A stretch of DNA of 64,000 bases, taken from contig CM056738.1 in NCBI GenBank assembly GCA_029844215.1, positions 67,051,593-67,115,592 of the forward strand, in the 5' to 3' direction. The notes beneath the pieces are model-generated. The model made no database searches and was not told the DNA's origin. It was given only the letters and a program-made list of their open reading frames with translations. Below, in pieces: positions 11,355 to 23,822 of the stretch. This DNA is from Przewalskia tangutica (lineage: Eukaryota > Streptophyta > Magnoliopsida > Solanales > Solanaceae). The translations under genes and the position numbers were made by a program. Every line of letters begins with the position of its first letter. Positions within the stretch are counted from its first letter, which is position 1.

Positions 11355-12164
11355 CTTTTGTCACGACCGAACCGGCCCGTGGATCGTGCCTTACCTCGCA
11401 CCCTAGTGATATAACATCGAGTAATCAGTGAACATAAGACGATAACATGAAATAACAAGTATGAAACAATAGTTCGAGAAAACTTGCCTTACGGCATATA
11501 TATATAAATCAATTTAAAACCGAACGCTATATCCCATTACAACTCGCCACAACGATTACTGCACTTCTAAGAATGATACGACAACAATGGCGGACAGTGG
11601 CCCCGCCAAACCCACGAATGCAAACACCTACTACGACAGGGACTATACCATCGATAAGCCTCCGAGAAACGGAGCTTCCCAAACGCCGAATCGTGACCGA
11701 GAGCTAGGATCAACGATCGTGTACCTCAACTGCGGCATGAACGCACCCGGGCGAGGTCGATAACAGTACCAAGTATGTGAAATCAAAATATCAGAAATGA
11801 AATCATAGTAGTCTATATAAAGCGGAGACATGTATGATAACCAAACTACGATTCACAATAAATAAGCATATGTCAAGTCGTGACTCACGCCTCAAGTCAT
11901 CACTCAAATATAACAATGGGTCTCACGCCACAACATCAATCATGCCCGTGGCATACCTTCTCGCACTACCGATACGCCTATGATATAATCACACCAAGAA
12001 GTACACATGAACACCGAGTCCCACTGCGGTCATCATAAAACCGCACGGTAAGTACGAAGGCATAGCCGACTACTAAAACCCACCGTACAAACAAGGTCGT
12101 AAATCAGATCATGAGATCTGTCTGCACCGTCCACATGATCAAAGCCGCCACTCGCTCGCAAGAT

Positions 12165-12400
12165 CTAATGCGCGCCTAGCCCTCGAACTTCCCATAGCCC
12201 GCACGGGCCACCCAATGGCCCGCATGAGGTATTCCCCGCATCGAGGGTAGCTTACTCCCTGCAGCCGCCTGGACTCGCCGTCCGCATGGCCACAAAGACC
12301 GCATGACCACAAGGTCCGCAAACTAACCTGGAACTCTCGTAGCTCCGCATAGGCCATACAGACCTGCATAACGTATTCTCGAATCATAGGTCACTAGACC
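12165..12400 (-). repeat. Degenerate CCGCATRRGG-type repeats in A2 LTR
   Basis: Short motifs (CGCATGAGGTATT, CCGCATAGGCC, CGCATCGAGGGTAG) recur irregularly. Equivalent blocks are in B LTRs (14800-15030, 22110-22350, 24420-24650, 52430-52640, 59680-59900). They occupy the same variable slot as the 70-bp and 33-bp arrays. Confidence 0.6.
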
Positions 12401-14178
12401 CGCTGAGTCTACCCCAGACGGAGGCGCCTTAACCTCCGGAAACAAGTCAAGGTGAGTGGTATAATACCAACATAACGGCTGATCATTAAACAACTTTAAG
12501 CGCAATCGAGGGAAAACCCCCTTTACACAAAACATCACAAGATACTAACACACGTAGCATCCTAGCATGGTTACTTATCAAATCAACAAGAAAGTATTAC
12601 AAGGCTATCACAAACCAGCACAATCAAGTTATACGCACAAGGTACATTCTAATATATGATTAACCAGGTCAGGTATCTATTCCCAAAGTACTTCATACAT
12701 TATCTTTTAAAAGATACGTTACGTTTACAAAAGTCACACAATACCCGTAGTAAATGAAAATAGAGTGATTATCTTTTGAAGTAAATCAAAACACTTCTCT
12801 TCGTAAAATCAAGTAACAACATTCTTTTCCAAATGTTTCAGGTTTGCCTAATTTCAATTACTCAAGTTTCTCATTTTCGAAAGGTTTCGTAGTTCATAAT
12901 TTTAATCACTTAATGATATAATTCTCCTTTAAAAGCAATTTGAGAAACATATGTCTGATACGTGAGTAGGTTATTCTTGTTTATAACAATCTTATTTAAG
13001 CAGCCATGATCTAGGAAATGTAACATCATTTTGTCTCATCTTAGTTTCTATGCAGATGGAAGTTTCTACTGGTTTTACTAATACATTATTAGTCAAAACA
13101 TTTCCCTTTATTAGCGCTACTGTGGTTTGTTCGATACTTATTCTGATTTCCGAAATCAGTAAAACATTATTGCCTTTAAAATCAAGTACTCATTACTCGC
13201 GAATGAGGTTTTACAACATTTTTAACAAAATGTTAATTACCAAGTAAAACAAGTTAAGTCTCTTATCTTTAAGATTAAGCCTCTTAACTTTTAAAATCAG
13301 TAAACCATTCTCTTTACCTCTCTTAAAACGTTATACATAACTTCCCATAAAGCTAGTATAACTCTTCTTTATTATCACACATCAAGTCAGTTACCTTTTA
13401 AAACCACAAAGCATTTTACACATGTACGTCTACCGTACTACATAGTTATACACATATCATGCTAGAAAAGGTAGGAAGAGGTTCACATACCTCGCGACGA
13501 GTATCGACTAATAGCAAAACACTCCAAGTACCTCAAACCGCCGGCTACTCCTTAAGCCAAGTAGATCGCGCCACGCATAGTATTTCAACCTATAAGGCCA
13601 CAAGGCGCTTATTAACATTTAGGTCTCTACGTAGAACATTCTACGTAAAATTCGCAAAGACCTCCCCGCAACAACAGCGTAAATCTCCTCCTCTATCGAG
13701 GCCGCCATCAAGCCAACCGTGGGTTTATACATCTAACCGACGTGTACAATTTTACTTCACAAGAATGCTACACAAGTCCATTGTAATACACCTATGTAAA
13801 TCTGATTCTCTTCTTTAAATTCAGGCTTAAGTCAAAAGACATTGCCGCACAATTATGTTCAGTTCTATATATAGTATACTTCAACTATACATTCCTACAA
13901 CATGTAATTTCCAATTACAATAGAAGGTCAAGAGTGTTTACCTCGATAAGCCCAAAATTATCCGAGTTTAAATGTCGATCCTGAGCAAGGTTTAGCTCCT
14001 ACTCGTGCGCTCAGGCCCGACCCGCTCCAAACAACCCTTAGAAGTTCTAACCAACTTCTACTTAAACTCCAACCAACTATGGAGATTTTCCTTAGGGTTT
14101 CGGTTTGAGACAAAAAGGGACATTTAGGTAGTATTTCCGGGCTCTACGTATAAGTGTAACCTTGGAATACTACAAGGT

Positions 14179-14183
14179 ATAAG
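14179..14183. other. Target site duplication of B1, left copy
   Basis: ATAAG directly before TGTCACG at 14184; the identical pentamer is at 26297-26301 directly after the right end of B1. Five bases is the usual size for LTR-element integration. Confidence 0.9.
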
Positions 14184-15380
14184 TGTCACGACCCATTCCG
14201 GGGCCCGTGACTGGTTCCTTACCGGGGCACCCAAGTAGTCATACATCAGAGTAATCAGCGGAAATATAAAACAAGACATGAAACAGTTTATAAAATAAGA
14301 CACAGTTTATGTGAGAAAACGTCGCCTTTCGGCATATATATATAAACATGGTTTAGCGATACATCCGACATCGTACATCATGACTACTGCACTTAAGGAA
14401 ATATACAACTATGGACAGTGGCCCCGCCATACCGATCAGCATAAAAACTATCTACAACAGGAGATCATACCCAAAAGTAGAGCCTCGGAAAAGATGGAGC
14501 TCCCGACACCAACGTAGATCCTAAGAATGTGGATCTAGCACTGCCGCTCTTACCGCGATGAACGCAGCTTCAAGGAGGTCAAGACAACAGTACTAAGTAT
14601 ATGAAATCAGAAATACTTAAATGAAAACATATCATTTTAAAATCAGTTTTGCAAGTATGTATGAAACAACGAAGGGACCGCACATAGTGCCACATCATAA
14701 ACAAGAGCAACAATAGGTAAATCAGAATGTGTCTTTTCTAGGTCGCGAATGATCAAGCAGGTCAATTGCCCGTAGTATCACCATGCAAGCCTAATCGACT
14801 CCCAGAGTCCGCATAGCCACTCACATAGGCCCGCATAGGTACATAACCCCGCATCGAGGGTAGCTACTCCTGCATCGCCCCGACTCGTAGTCCGCACGGC
14901 CACATGCATCGCATGAGGTATAACCCGCATCACTAACGTGGAACTCCCGTAGCTCCGCATAGGTCCGCTGGACCCGCATGAGGTATTCTCGAATCATGGT
15001 CCTGCATCACTGAGTCTACCCCGCGACGGAGGCGCTTTAACCCTGAATATGTCAAGAGGTGAGTGATAGTACACTAACATAACAACTTATCTTTAAACAA
15101 CATAAGCACAACAAGAATACTCTCTTATACAAACGTTACAAGACACTAACACACATAGCATCATATCATGTCTACTTATCAAACCATCTTATTATTCTTT
15201 CACAATTCAATATAAGTCCATTATAAACACATAGGCAACCTGCTTTCTTTTATCATTCTTAAGTGGTTATACTTAACTTCCCATAAGGCTAGTATAACTC
15301 TTAAGCTTCGCTTTAAAACCAATTAGTTCTCTTCTGTTAAAAATGATTCAGTATTCTTTTGAAATGCTTTCAGTTCTTTA

Positions 15381-15490
15381 TTATTCAGGCTTAAGCCGTG
15401 AGGCATTGCCGTAAGTATTATTCAGGCTTAAGCCGTGAGGCATTGCCGTAAGTATTATTCAGGCTTAAGTCAAAGACATTGCCGTAGTTA
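15381..15490 (-). repeat. 37-bp tandem repeat (3 units) in B LTR
   Basis: TTATTCAGGCTTAAG recurs at 15381, 15418 and 15455. The same block, in varying copy number, is in all A and B LTRs (for example 4484-4560, 7140-7205, 52000-52090, 59225-59330), close to the RNA-start side of the LTR. Confidence 0.9.
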
Positions 15491-16234
15491 TTATTCGCTT
15501 AACACATGTACGCTTCACCGCACTACATATATATTGTAAAATATCATGCTTTAGGAAGAATCACATACCTTCTCAAAAAACCACCGCCAAGTTGAATATG
15601 TCGCGCAGAATCACTTATAATAGTCGACACGCCTATCAACGCTCGACTACTTTGTAACCGATTCTAAACAGAGGGTTCTATATCCTACGGAAAATTGGGC
15701 GACTTCCCTACCCGTGAGCTACTCAAGTTCATCAGGAAAACAAAGACTATGTAAGTACAATTTGATTATTCTTCTTTAAACCCTTCTACTGTGATAACAG
15801 TCAATTCTATTCTGTGATATTCTTCTAAGTATTTTATACTTATTCTTATACTACTACAAAGATGTATTCTCTAATTCAAAAGAGGGTTAGGATTATTTAC
15901 CTCGGTAAGCCCAATAATATCCTAGATAAAGTCGCTACCGAGCAAGGTTTAGCTCCTAAGTTGTACGCTCCAGAGTCTAAGAAACCTTAGAAGTTCTTCA
16001 CAACTTCTACTAAGGACTAAGGATTTGGGCTAGGGTATTTTGGGCATTATAACAATACAAGAAGGCAACTTTTCTACCAAGGAGTGGGTAGGTTTCGCCA
16101 GGCTAGTGAGGGTTGCCTCGCCAAGCTTCAAAAGGGGAGGGGCAGGAGGCTTTGGACGAAAAGCTTTAGAGAGAGGGAGGGATTTTTCAAGACTTGAAAT
16201 TGATTTGTGGATGAAGAACTCTTCATCTAAAGGG

Positions 16235-16242
16235 TATTTATA
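16235..16242 (-). promoter_or_regulatory. TATA-like box of B1 3' LTR
   Basis: TATTTATA, reverse of the conserved LTR TATA box, in the context GGGTATTTATAGGTC. Confidence 0.65.
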
Positions 16243-16661
16243 GGTCAAGTTGGCCAACCAATGGCCAAGATTAAGCCAAGTGCTAGGCAAGTGTAAGGCC
16301 AAGATTAGGCAAGTGTCCTTATCCATCTACTACACAAAATATCCTACCTAATCCTTGACTTGTGCAAAGGCACAAAAACGCAAGTCGATGTCCAATTCGG
16401 CCCAACGGACGATTTCAAGTCCACCAATCGAGGGTGCCAAGTGTCGCCTCCCGTTGGTCCAAAATGTTTCGCCTCTCGAAAATTCCGCAAAAATACTAAA
16501 TGACATAGCCGAATTTTCCTACGAAAGTCGTGGGAAACGCTTTCGTCTGAAACGATTCTTTTAGTGAGTTGTGCACAAATAAAAACGCCCAAGGCTTAAA
16601 CTTTTAAGGCCAAACTTTCGTGACGCACGCCTACGCACATACTCCTAAATACGGTATAACA

Positions 16662-16691
16662 TTCTCCCTTAGAAACATTCGCCCGAATGTT
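16662..16691 (-). other. Polypurine tract and hairpin of B1
   Basis: TTCTCCCTTAG (a purine tract on the minus strand) adjoins the 3' LTR. The inverted repeat AACATTCG-CC-CGAATGTT at 16674-16691 matches those of A1 and B2. Confidence 0.75.
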
Positions 16692-16859
16692 CCTTCCCAA
16701 GACAGCTTAACGATAAGATTCTTCATAACTTAAACAATGCAAATGCCACACACGGCCACGTAACAACACTTAGGCATAAACGATAATGAAGATTTACAAG
16801 AGGAAAAGTGAATTACCCGAGGTGTGGGAATAGGTGAGGATACTTCGCCTCATGTCTTC

Positions 16860-18300
16860 CTCGGCTTCCCAAGTCATCTCCTCTCGAGCTCGTTCGCCAC
16901 AAGACTTTGACGGAAGCCACGCCCCGTCCGCAGACGCCTAACCCGACGATCGATTATCGCTATGGGAACCTCCTCATACGATAACCCCTCACACCGACAT
17001 CGCCAATCGGTGCACCCTAGATGGATCCCCGATACATCTCCTCAAAGATAGATACGTGAAACACGGATGCACCGCTTCCAGACGGACGGCAGATCCAACT
17101 CGTAGGCAACCTTGCCTACCTGTGGACAATCAAACGCCCAATATACCTGGGCCGAGTTTCCTTCTTCCCGAATCTCATCACACCCTTCATGGGTGACACC
17201 TTTAGGAAAACCCAATCATGAACCTCGAACTCAAGATGCCGACGACGATGATCCGTGATATGACTTGCCGACTCGAGCCGCCAAGAACCTCTCTGGATAA
17301 GCTTCACCTTATCCATCGCTCACGCACCAACCGTCCTACTAATCGCACTCGCCCACATCGAACCAGCCTATAGGCGATCGCACTTCCTCCCATACAAGGC
17401 CTCATAAGGCGCCATCCGAATACCGGAGTGGTAGCTATTATTGTATGCAAACTCAACTAGAGGCAAATGATCCTCCCACTACCCTCGGTCGATAACATAG
17501 GCTCGCAGATATCCTCAAGAGTCCGGATAGTGCGCCACCGTCCGTCTGCTCAGGATGGAATGCGATTGTGCTCACCGCCCCTAAACCCTCGAGACCTCCG
17601 GAAGTTAGCCGAATCGGGCTCTTCGTCTCGATATGATCGAAATAGGGACTCCATGCACCGACGATCTCTGATGTAAAGTCCGCATAATCCTCACCAAAAA
17701 GTCGCCATGACGGAAGAAAGTGGGCTGATTTCACACCACAACGATAACCCATATAGAATCATGTCTCTCCGAGTGCGAGGTAATCCCGTGATAAAGTCCA
17801 TGTTGATTACCTCCCACTTCCGTGTCGATCTCAATCGCTCAGAATAAAACCACCGTGCCTCCGTGCTCTACCTTCACCGCCGACAACACGCATCGAGCTA
17901 CGAACTCGCAACGCCCTCTTCAAGCCATCCCACCAATACACGATCTAAGCGTCGTGGTACATCTTGGTCGACTTCGACGGATAGAGTAACGCGCGCTGTG
18001 CTTCCCCAAGAACTCGCCAAGTCTCAAACATCCGGAACACACAACTCGCCTCAAACCTTAGCACCCCATCGTGCTACCTCAAAAGCGACCCTTGCCCTCA
18101 CGAAGAGTTGTATCACGATAACGTGTCAAAATCGGATCCTCGAATCGCTGCTCTTCACCTCCTCGACGATGGAAGACGCAACCTCACGAACTCGAACCCC
18201 ATCGCTATCGTAATCAATCAAACGGACACCAAGGCTCGCTAACCGATGCAAATCACGAACCATGTCCCTCCTCTCTAGCCGCACATCCGATAGGCTCCCA
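16860..18300 (-). pseudogene. IN: B1 integrase, broken
   Basis: Integrase joins element DNA to the chromosome. In minus-strand order: remnants of the zinc-binding region near 18100-17870; a core with MDFITG-like sequence at about 17790-17815; a stretch reading YFDHIETKSPIRL...FHPEQTDGG in the frame 17752-17453, a damaged version of the second catalytic region; then RRRHLEFEVHDWVFLKVSP...GKKETRPRYIG (17260-17130), the GPY/F-like C-terminal part. A tail near 16960-16860 resembles the region after integrase in B2. Several frame changes separate these blocks. The enzyme cannot be active as written. Confidence 0.78.
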
Positions 18301-18349
18301 TCGACCCACGACTAAGAGCATCCGCCACAACATTGGCTTTCCCGGTGGT

Positions 18350-19750
18350 ACAGATATCAACATCGTAATCCTTAAGCAACTCTAACCACCGCCTCGCCGT
18401 AAGTTCACCTCCTCCGTCAAGATATACCTGAGGCTCTTGTAGTCCGTAAAAATATCCACGTGAACCCCATACAAATAGTGCCTCCAGATCTTCAAAGCGT
18501 GAATCACACCGCTAACTCCAAATCATGGGTGGTAGTTCCTCCGTGTTTCTTCAAATTGCCGGACGCATATGCTATAACCCCGCCATGCCGCATCAACACA
18601 CATCCCAACCCGATGCCCGACGATCACAATACACGACATAACCGTCTGACCTCCGGAAGAGTAAGAACGGGCGGCGCCGCCTTCTTTCAAAGAATCGAAA
18701 CCCCGCCACAAGCATCACCATCAAACTTGGCCGCTTCGAGTCACCCTAGTCAACGGTGCGTAGATAGAAGCAAACTTCCACGAACCGATAATATCCTCGC
18801 AAGGCCCTAAAATCGCGAACCTGCCGAGTAGTAGTCTAGGCCAAGTCCTCGATCGCTTCGATCTTGGCCGATTCACTGAATGCCATCACCGGCAATATGC
18901 CCAAGAAAAGCCACCAAGTCAACCAAAACTCACATTTGGAAAACTTGGCGCATAACCGCTGGTCTCGAGAATCACAAGACAGCCTCTCAACGCTCGCATG
19001 CCTCGCCCGAGCGAGAATAAACCAAGATATCATCAATGAACACTATCACAAACGTGTCCAAAATGGTTTGAACACTTGCTCATCAAATCCATGAATACCA
19101 CGAGCATCGGGTCAACCCAAAAGACATGACCACGAACTCATAATGCCCGTACCGGGTCCGGAATGCAGTCCTAGGGACATCCACCTCTCTGACTCGCACC
19201 TGATGATAGCCCGATCGCAGATCAATCTTGTAGAAACATCTCGCACTCGCAACCGGGTCGAACAAATCATCAATCCCGGGAAGGGGTATTCGTTTAATGG
19301 TCACCTTGTTCACCGCTCAGATCAACACACATGCGCAGCGCCCCGCCCTTCTTCTTTACGAACAATACCGCGCCCCTGGAGAAACACTAGTCCCGATGAA
19401 GCCCTTCTCCAAAGAAATCCCTAAGCCGATCCTTCAACTCTCTCAACTCGGCAGTGCCATTCTCAGATGGCGAATGGAAATAGGCCGAGTGTCCGCAATA
19501 TGTCTATACAAAACTCAATCTCCTCTCGTGAGGGATACCCGGAGGTCGCCCGAAACACGCCTGGGAACTCTCTCGACCATCGAATCGACGGAAAATCTGG
19601 TACCGCAGCCTTCAAGATCAAACACCAACGAGATGGTAGATATACCCCTTCGCACCATCTTCCTAGCCTCGAGGTAGGAAATAAACCTACCTCTACGATA
19701 CCGCGCTCCTCCCACTCAACAACCGGCCTCAGAAACTGGAACTGCATTAC
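18350..19750 (-). pseudogene. RT-RH: B1 reverse transcriptase and RNase H, broken
   Basis: RT copies element RNA to DNA and RNase H removes the RNA strand. The clearest RT stretch is in the frame 19313-19083: NKVTIKRIPLPGIDDLFD, then KIDLRSGYHQVRV and YGHYEFVVMSFGL, classic Ty3 RT blocks. The catalytic FIDDILVYS follows at about 19039-19013 after a frameshift. RNase H-like sequence (DGYVVYCD, then YASGQF-type segments) is recognisable at about 18660-18350 by comparison with B2. Neighbouring blocks sit in different frames, so it is non-functional as given. Confidence 0.82.
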
Positions 19751-19779
19751 TTTCTCTGCAGCCTACATTGGCGTAGCAA

Positions 19780-20060
19780 GAAGCTAGCCAATCCATCCCC
19801 ATGATCACGCCAAGTCAATCATCTCCAACTCTATCAAGTCGCCAGGTCCGACGATTGTAAATGGTCACAGACAAGCTCTATATACCCGCCGAGCTACCAC
19901 CGAATCACCCATCGCGTAGCTACCTCGAGTGGTCTATGGACTCAGGCTCTATCCCTATCCTACTAGCAACAACGGGAGATATATAGGACAGAGTAGAACC
20001 CGGATCTATCAAGGCATAAACATCAAACCCAGAAACTGATAAGGTACCGCGACGATTTAC
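19780..20060 (-). pseudogene. PR: B1 aspartic protease
   Basis: The minus-strand frame within 20309-19920 reads GFDVYALIDPGSTLSYISP, holding the D-P-G-S-T active-site motif of LTR-element proteases, one of the better preserved stretches of B1. The downstream MGMDWL-type motif is at about 19810. The protease would cut the Gag-Pol polyprotein. A frameshift lies between the two motifs. Confidence 0.82.
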
Positions 20061-20089
20061 ATTGCGAGGCCTCCCGATCTTGTCTACCG

Positions 20090-21318
20090 ACAAATCATAA
20101 ATGCGTTCTCGAGGACCGCTAGAATCGGGACCGCGCCACGACTCGCCGCGACTGGCCGTCCATGAGTACCTTGCCCTCCAGGCGAGTAGTCGCTGGGATG
20201 AAGACCGCAAAGAACTCGTAGTCGACTTACCATCAAGATCGCCTCTTGGTCTGACAAGCCGCATAGTGACCCGCTGGCTACAATCAAACAAGCTCCCGTA
20301 GCACCACAACTCCCGGCGGATCTGCCGACGGCCACACCGGCGGGTGGTCCCGACGGCTAGTACCTCGCCGCTCGACGCTCAAGTCCCGGGCCCCGTCCGC
20401 CTCGAATATCTCGTCAGGCTGAGGACGGCAGGAGTGCTCGAGCCGCCGTGGTGCACCTAGATCGCTGCCGAGGCCGCCACCACGATAGCCACCAAAAGAC
20501 CGCCGCCCCGGCCTTCTTCGCCGATCACAACCCGCCGGCCTCTACGCCTCACATCCAAGAGCATGAGCTCGCATGCGGGTAATGTCCATACCCGGCCAAG
20601 AGAAACACCCGCACACGACTCGCCATATAGTCATCTAGCCCTGACGTAGCGGTGCACCCTATCCTCCATATCGCTACTAACGCCGGGACATATCGAGCCA
20701 ATGAATCAAACTCGACATTGTACTCGACAAGGCCCTTCTCTCGCTCGCAGCAAGAAAAATCTATCACCCGCGCCTCCTCATCCGCGAGGCAAGAAGTGAG
20801 TGAGGAAAGCCTCGAGAACTCATCCCAAGTAGCCGGGACGCTGCTCTCCCGATAACTCCCATGAATCAAACCAATCGATCGCGTATCACGCACTTATGTG
20901 AACCAAAGATCACGGACTCGGTCTCCGACGCTCGATCACTCGTAATCCTTCAGAGTCGACGGATGAACTCCGCGATCATCCTCCCGCCTCGACCAGAAAC
21001 TCGCGCTACAACTCGAAGTCTCGTGAGCCTCAAACTCCTCTCGCCTGTGAACCACGGTACGATCGGGCTGGATCGAATCACAGATCCACTCGGCCCTCAT
21101 GTTCGCCACGATCCCGCCAGCCGGGCCATCTCTCAGACCCAACTCTCCGCCCCTGTGCCGCGATGCGAGGCTGGTACCGTGGTCTCGCTGGGCCGGGCGG
21201 CGTCGTAGAACTCGCTGCCTCGTATAGACCTGGCCCGAGCCCTCGTGACTCTAGGTGTCCCACTAGCAGCCTCCTCGGCCGCCTTGCCCTTCGGGCCCCG
21301 CTGCCTTACGCGAGGCAT
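20090..21318 (-). pseudogene. gag: B1 gag (full-length copy), broken
   Basis: The ATG at 21318 opens MPRVRQRGPKGKAAEEAAS. The capsid-like region at about 20890-20560 reads DEFSRLS...FLADEEARVIDF and SLARYVP in shifted frames. A Gly/Arg-rich linker follows, then a degraded zinc-knuckle region near 20340-20270 (CGATGAC). The frame would continue into protease, giving a single gag-pol reading layout, but frameshifts break it. Positions 20501 onward are duplicated at 22803 onward. Confidence 0.78.
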
Positions 21319-21508
21319 AATCTGCATGTAAAAGGAATACGTTAGAGGGTCCAACTTTAACACGCCTCTAAAGCACGATCTCGTGAGTGAGAAGAATGGA
21401 AACCAATCCTAAATATCCTATAGCCTCCCGATTATTGGTGTGGTGCACAACACACCGATAATCAAGACTCTACTAGATACGGCCTCAGACACTTTCCGAG
21501 GATTAATC

Positions 21509-21519
21509 GCTCGATACCA
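21509..21519 (-). other. PBS of B1, inner copy
   Basis: CGCTCGATACC on the + strand, the reverse of a PBS that has lost one base of CAG. A second copy with the same change is at 23809-23819. Compare the exact PBS of A2 at 11343. Confidence 0.75.
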
Positions 21520-21523
21520 CTTT

Positions 21524-22802
21524 TGTCACGACCCATTCCGGCCCGTGGATCGTGCCTTACCGGCACCTGTAGTCATACATCGAGTAATCGGAAATATAAA
21601 ACAAGACATGAAACGATTTATAAAATAAGACACGCTTTATGTGAGAAAACATCGCCTTTCTAAGATATATATATAAACATGGTTTAGCGCATATCCGATA
21701 TCGCATAACATGACTACTGCACTTAAGGAAATATACAACTATGGCGACAGTGGCCCCGCCATACCCTCGATCAGACAAAACTATCTACAACAGGAGATCA
21801 TACCCAAAAGTAGAGCCTCGGAGAAGATGGAGCTCCCGACACCAACGTAGAGATCCTAAGAATGTGGATCTAGCACTGCCGCTCTTACCGCGCATGAACG
21901 CAGCCCCAAGGAGGTCAAGATAACAGTACTAAGTATATGAAATCAGAAATACTTAAATGAAAACATATCATTTTAAAATCGCTTTGCAAGTATGTATGAA
22001 ACAACCAAGGGACCGCATAGTGCCACATCATAAATAAGAGCAACAATAGGTAAATCAGAACAGTGTCTTTTCTAGGCAATAATGATCGAGCAGGCCAATT
22101 GCCCGTAGTATCACCATGCAAGCCTAATCTCGACTCGTAGTCCGCATAGGCCACTCACATAGGCCCGCATAGGGTACATAACCCCGCATCGAGGGTAGCT
22201 ACTCCTGCATCGCCCCGACTCGTAGTCCGCATGGCCACATAGACCGCATGAGGTATAACCCCGCATCACTAACCCGAACTCCCGTAGCTCCGCATAGGTC
22301 CTGGACCCGCATGAGGTATTCTCGAATCACGGTCCTGCATCACCGAGTCTACCCCGCATCGGAGGCGCTTAACCCCTGAATATGTCAAGAGGTGAGTGAT
22401 AGTACACTAACATAACAGCTTATCTTTAAACAACATAAGCACAACAAGAATACTCTCTTATACAAACGTTACAAGACACTAACACACATAGCATCATATC
22501 ATGTCTACTTATCAAACCATCTTATTATTCTTTTCACAATTCAATATAAGTCCGTTATAAACACATAGGCAAACTGCTTTCTTTTATCATTCTTAAGTGG
22601 TTATACTTAACTTCCCATAAGGCTAGTATAACTCTTAAGCTTCGCTTTAAAACCAATTAGTTCTCTTCTAAAAATGATTCAAAGATTCTTTTTAAATGCT
22701 TTCGCTTTATTATTCGTGCTTAAGCCGTGAGGCATCGTAAGTATTATTCGTGCTTAAGCCACGAGGCATTGCCGTAAGTATTATTCAGCTTAAGTCAAAG
22801 AC
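21524..22802 (-). repeat. B1 inner partial LTR
   Basis: Homologous to 23823-25109, the PBS-proximal 1.28 kb of the LTR. It breaks off at AAAGAC and continues into gag, so it is a product of the tandem duplication rather than a third insertion. Confidence 0.85.
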
Positions 22803-23623
22803 CCCGCGCCCGGCCTTCTCGCTGCTGTCACAACCCGCTTCGGTCTCTACGCCTCACATCCAAGAGCACGAGCTCGCATGCGGGTAATGTCCATACCGGC
22901 CGAAGAGAAACACCCGCATACGACTCGCCATATAGTCATCTAGCCCGTGACGTGGTGCACCCTATCCTCCATATCTGCTACTAACGCTGGACATATCGAG
23001 CCAATGAATCAAACTCGACATTGTACTCCCGACAAGGCCCTCTCTCGCCTCGGCAGAAAATCTATCACCCCGCGCTCCTCATCCGCGAGGCAAGAAGTGA
23101 GTGAGGAAAGCCTCGAGAACTCATCCCAAGTGGGACGCTGCGTGCTCTCCCGATAACTCCCATGAATCAAACCAATCGATCGCGGTATCACGCAAATATG
23201 TGAACCAAAGATCACGGACTCGGTCTCCGACGCTCGATCACTCTCGTAATCCTCTCAGAGTGACGGATGAACTCGCGATCATCCTCCGCCGACCAGTAAA
23301 CTCGCGGGCTACAACTCGTGAAGTCTCGTAGCCTCAAACTCTCGCCTCGTGAACCACGGTACGAGTGGGCTGGACTGAATCGCCAGATCCACTTGCCTCA
23401 TGTTCGCCACGATCCCGCCGATGGGCAAGCATCTCAGAGCCCCTAACTCTCCGCCCGGTGCCGCGGGATGCGAGGTGGTACTGTGGTCTCGCTGGGCCGG
23501 GCGGCGTCGTAGAACTCGCCGCCTCGTATAGATCGGGCCCGAGCCCTCGTGACTCTAGGTGTCCCACTAGCGCCTCCCTGGTTGCCTTGCCCTTCCGGGC
23601 CCGGTTGCCTTACGTGGAGGCAT
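22803..23623 (-). pseudogene. gag: Duplicated gag 5' fragment of B1
   Basis: Minus strand from the ATG at 23623, homologous to 21318-20501. It keeps the capsid-like part (DEFSRLSSLTSCLADEE near 23080-23130) and is truncated at the duplication join. It has independent small indels relative to the other copy, which suggests either age or sequence error. Confidence 0.8.
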
Positions 23624-23822
23624 AATCTATGGTAAAAGGAATACGTTAGAGGGGTCCAACTTTAACACACTCTAAAGCACGATCTCGAGTGAGAAGAATG
23701 GAAACCAATCCTAAATATCCTATAGCCTCGATTATTGGTGTGTGCACAACACACCGATAATCAAGACTTACTAGATACGGTCTGTAGACACTTTCCGAGG
23801 ATTAATCGCTCGATACCACTTT

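Larger units (their letters stand above)
14184..16661 (-). repeat. B1 3' LTR
   Basis: 2478 bp, TGTCACG...GGTATAACA on the + strand, next to the reversed polypurine tract. It keeps more CAG/CTG sites than the other B1 LTRs: ATCAGAGTAATCAGCGG at 14243 reads ATCGAGTAATCGG at 21578 and 23879. Confidence 0.9.
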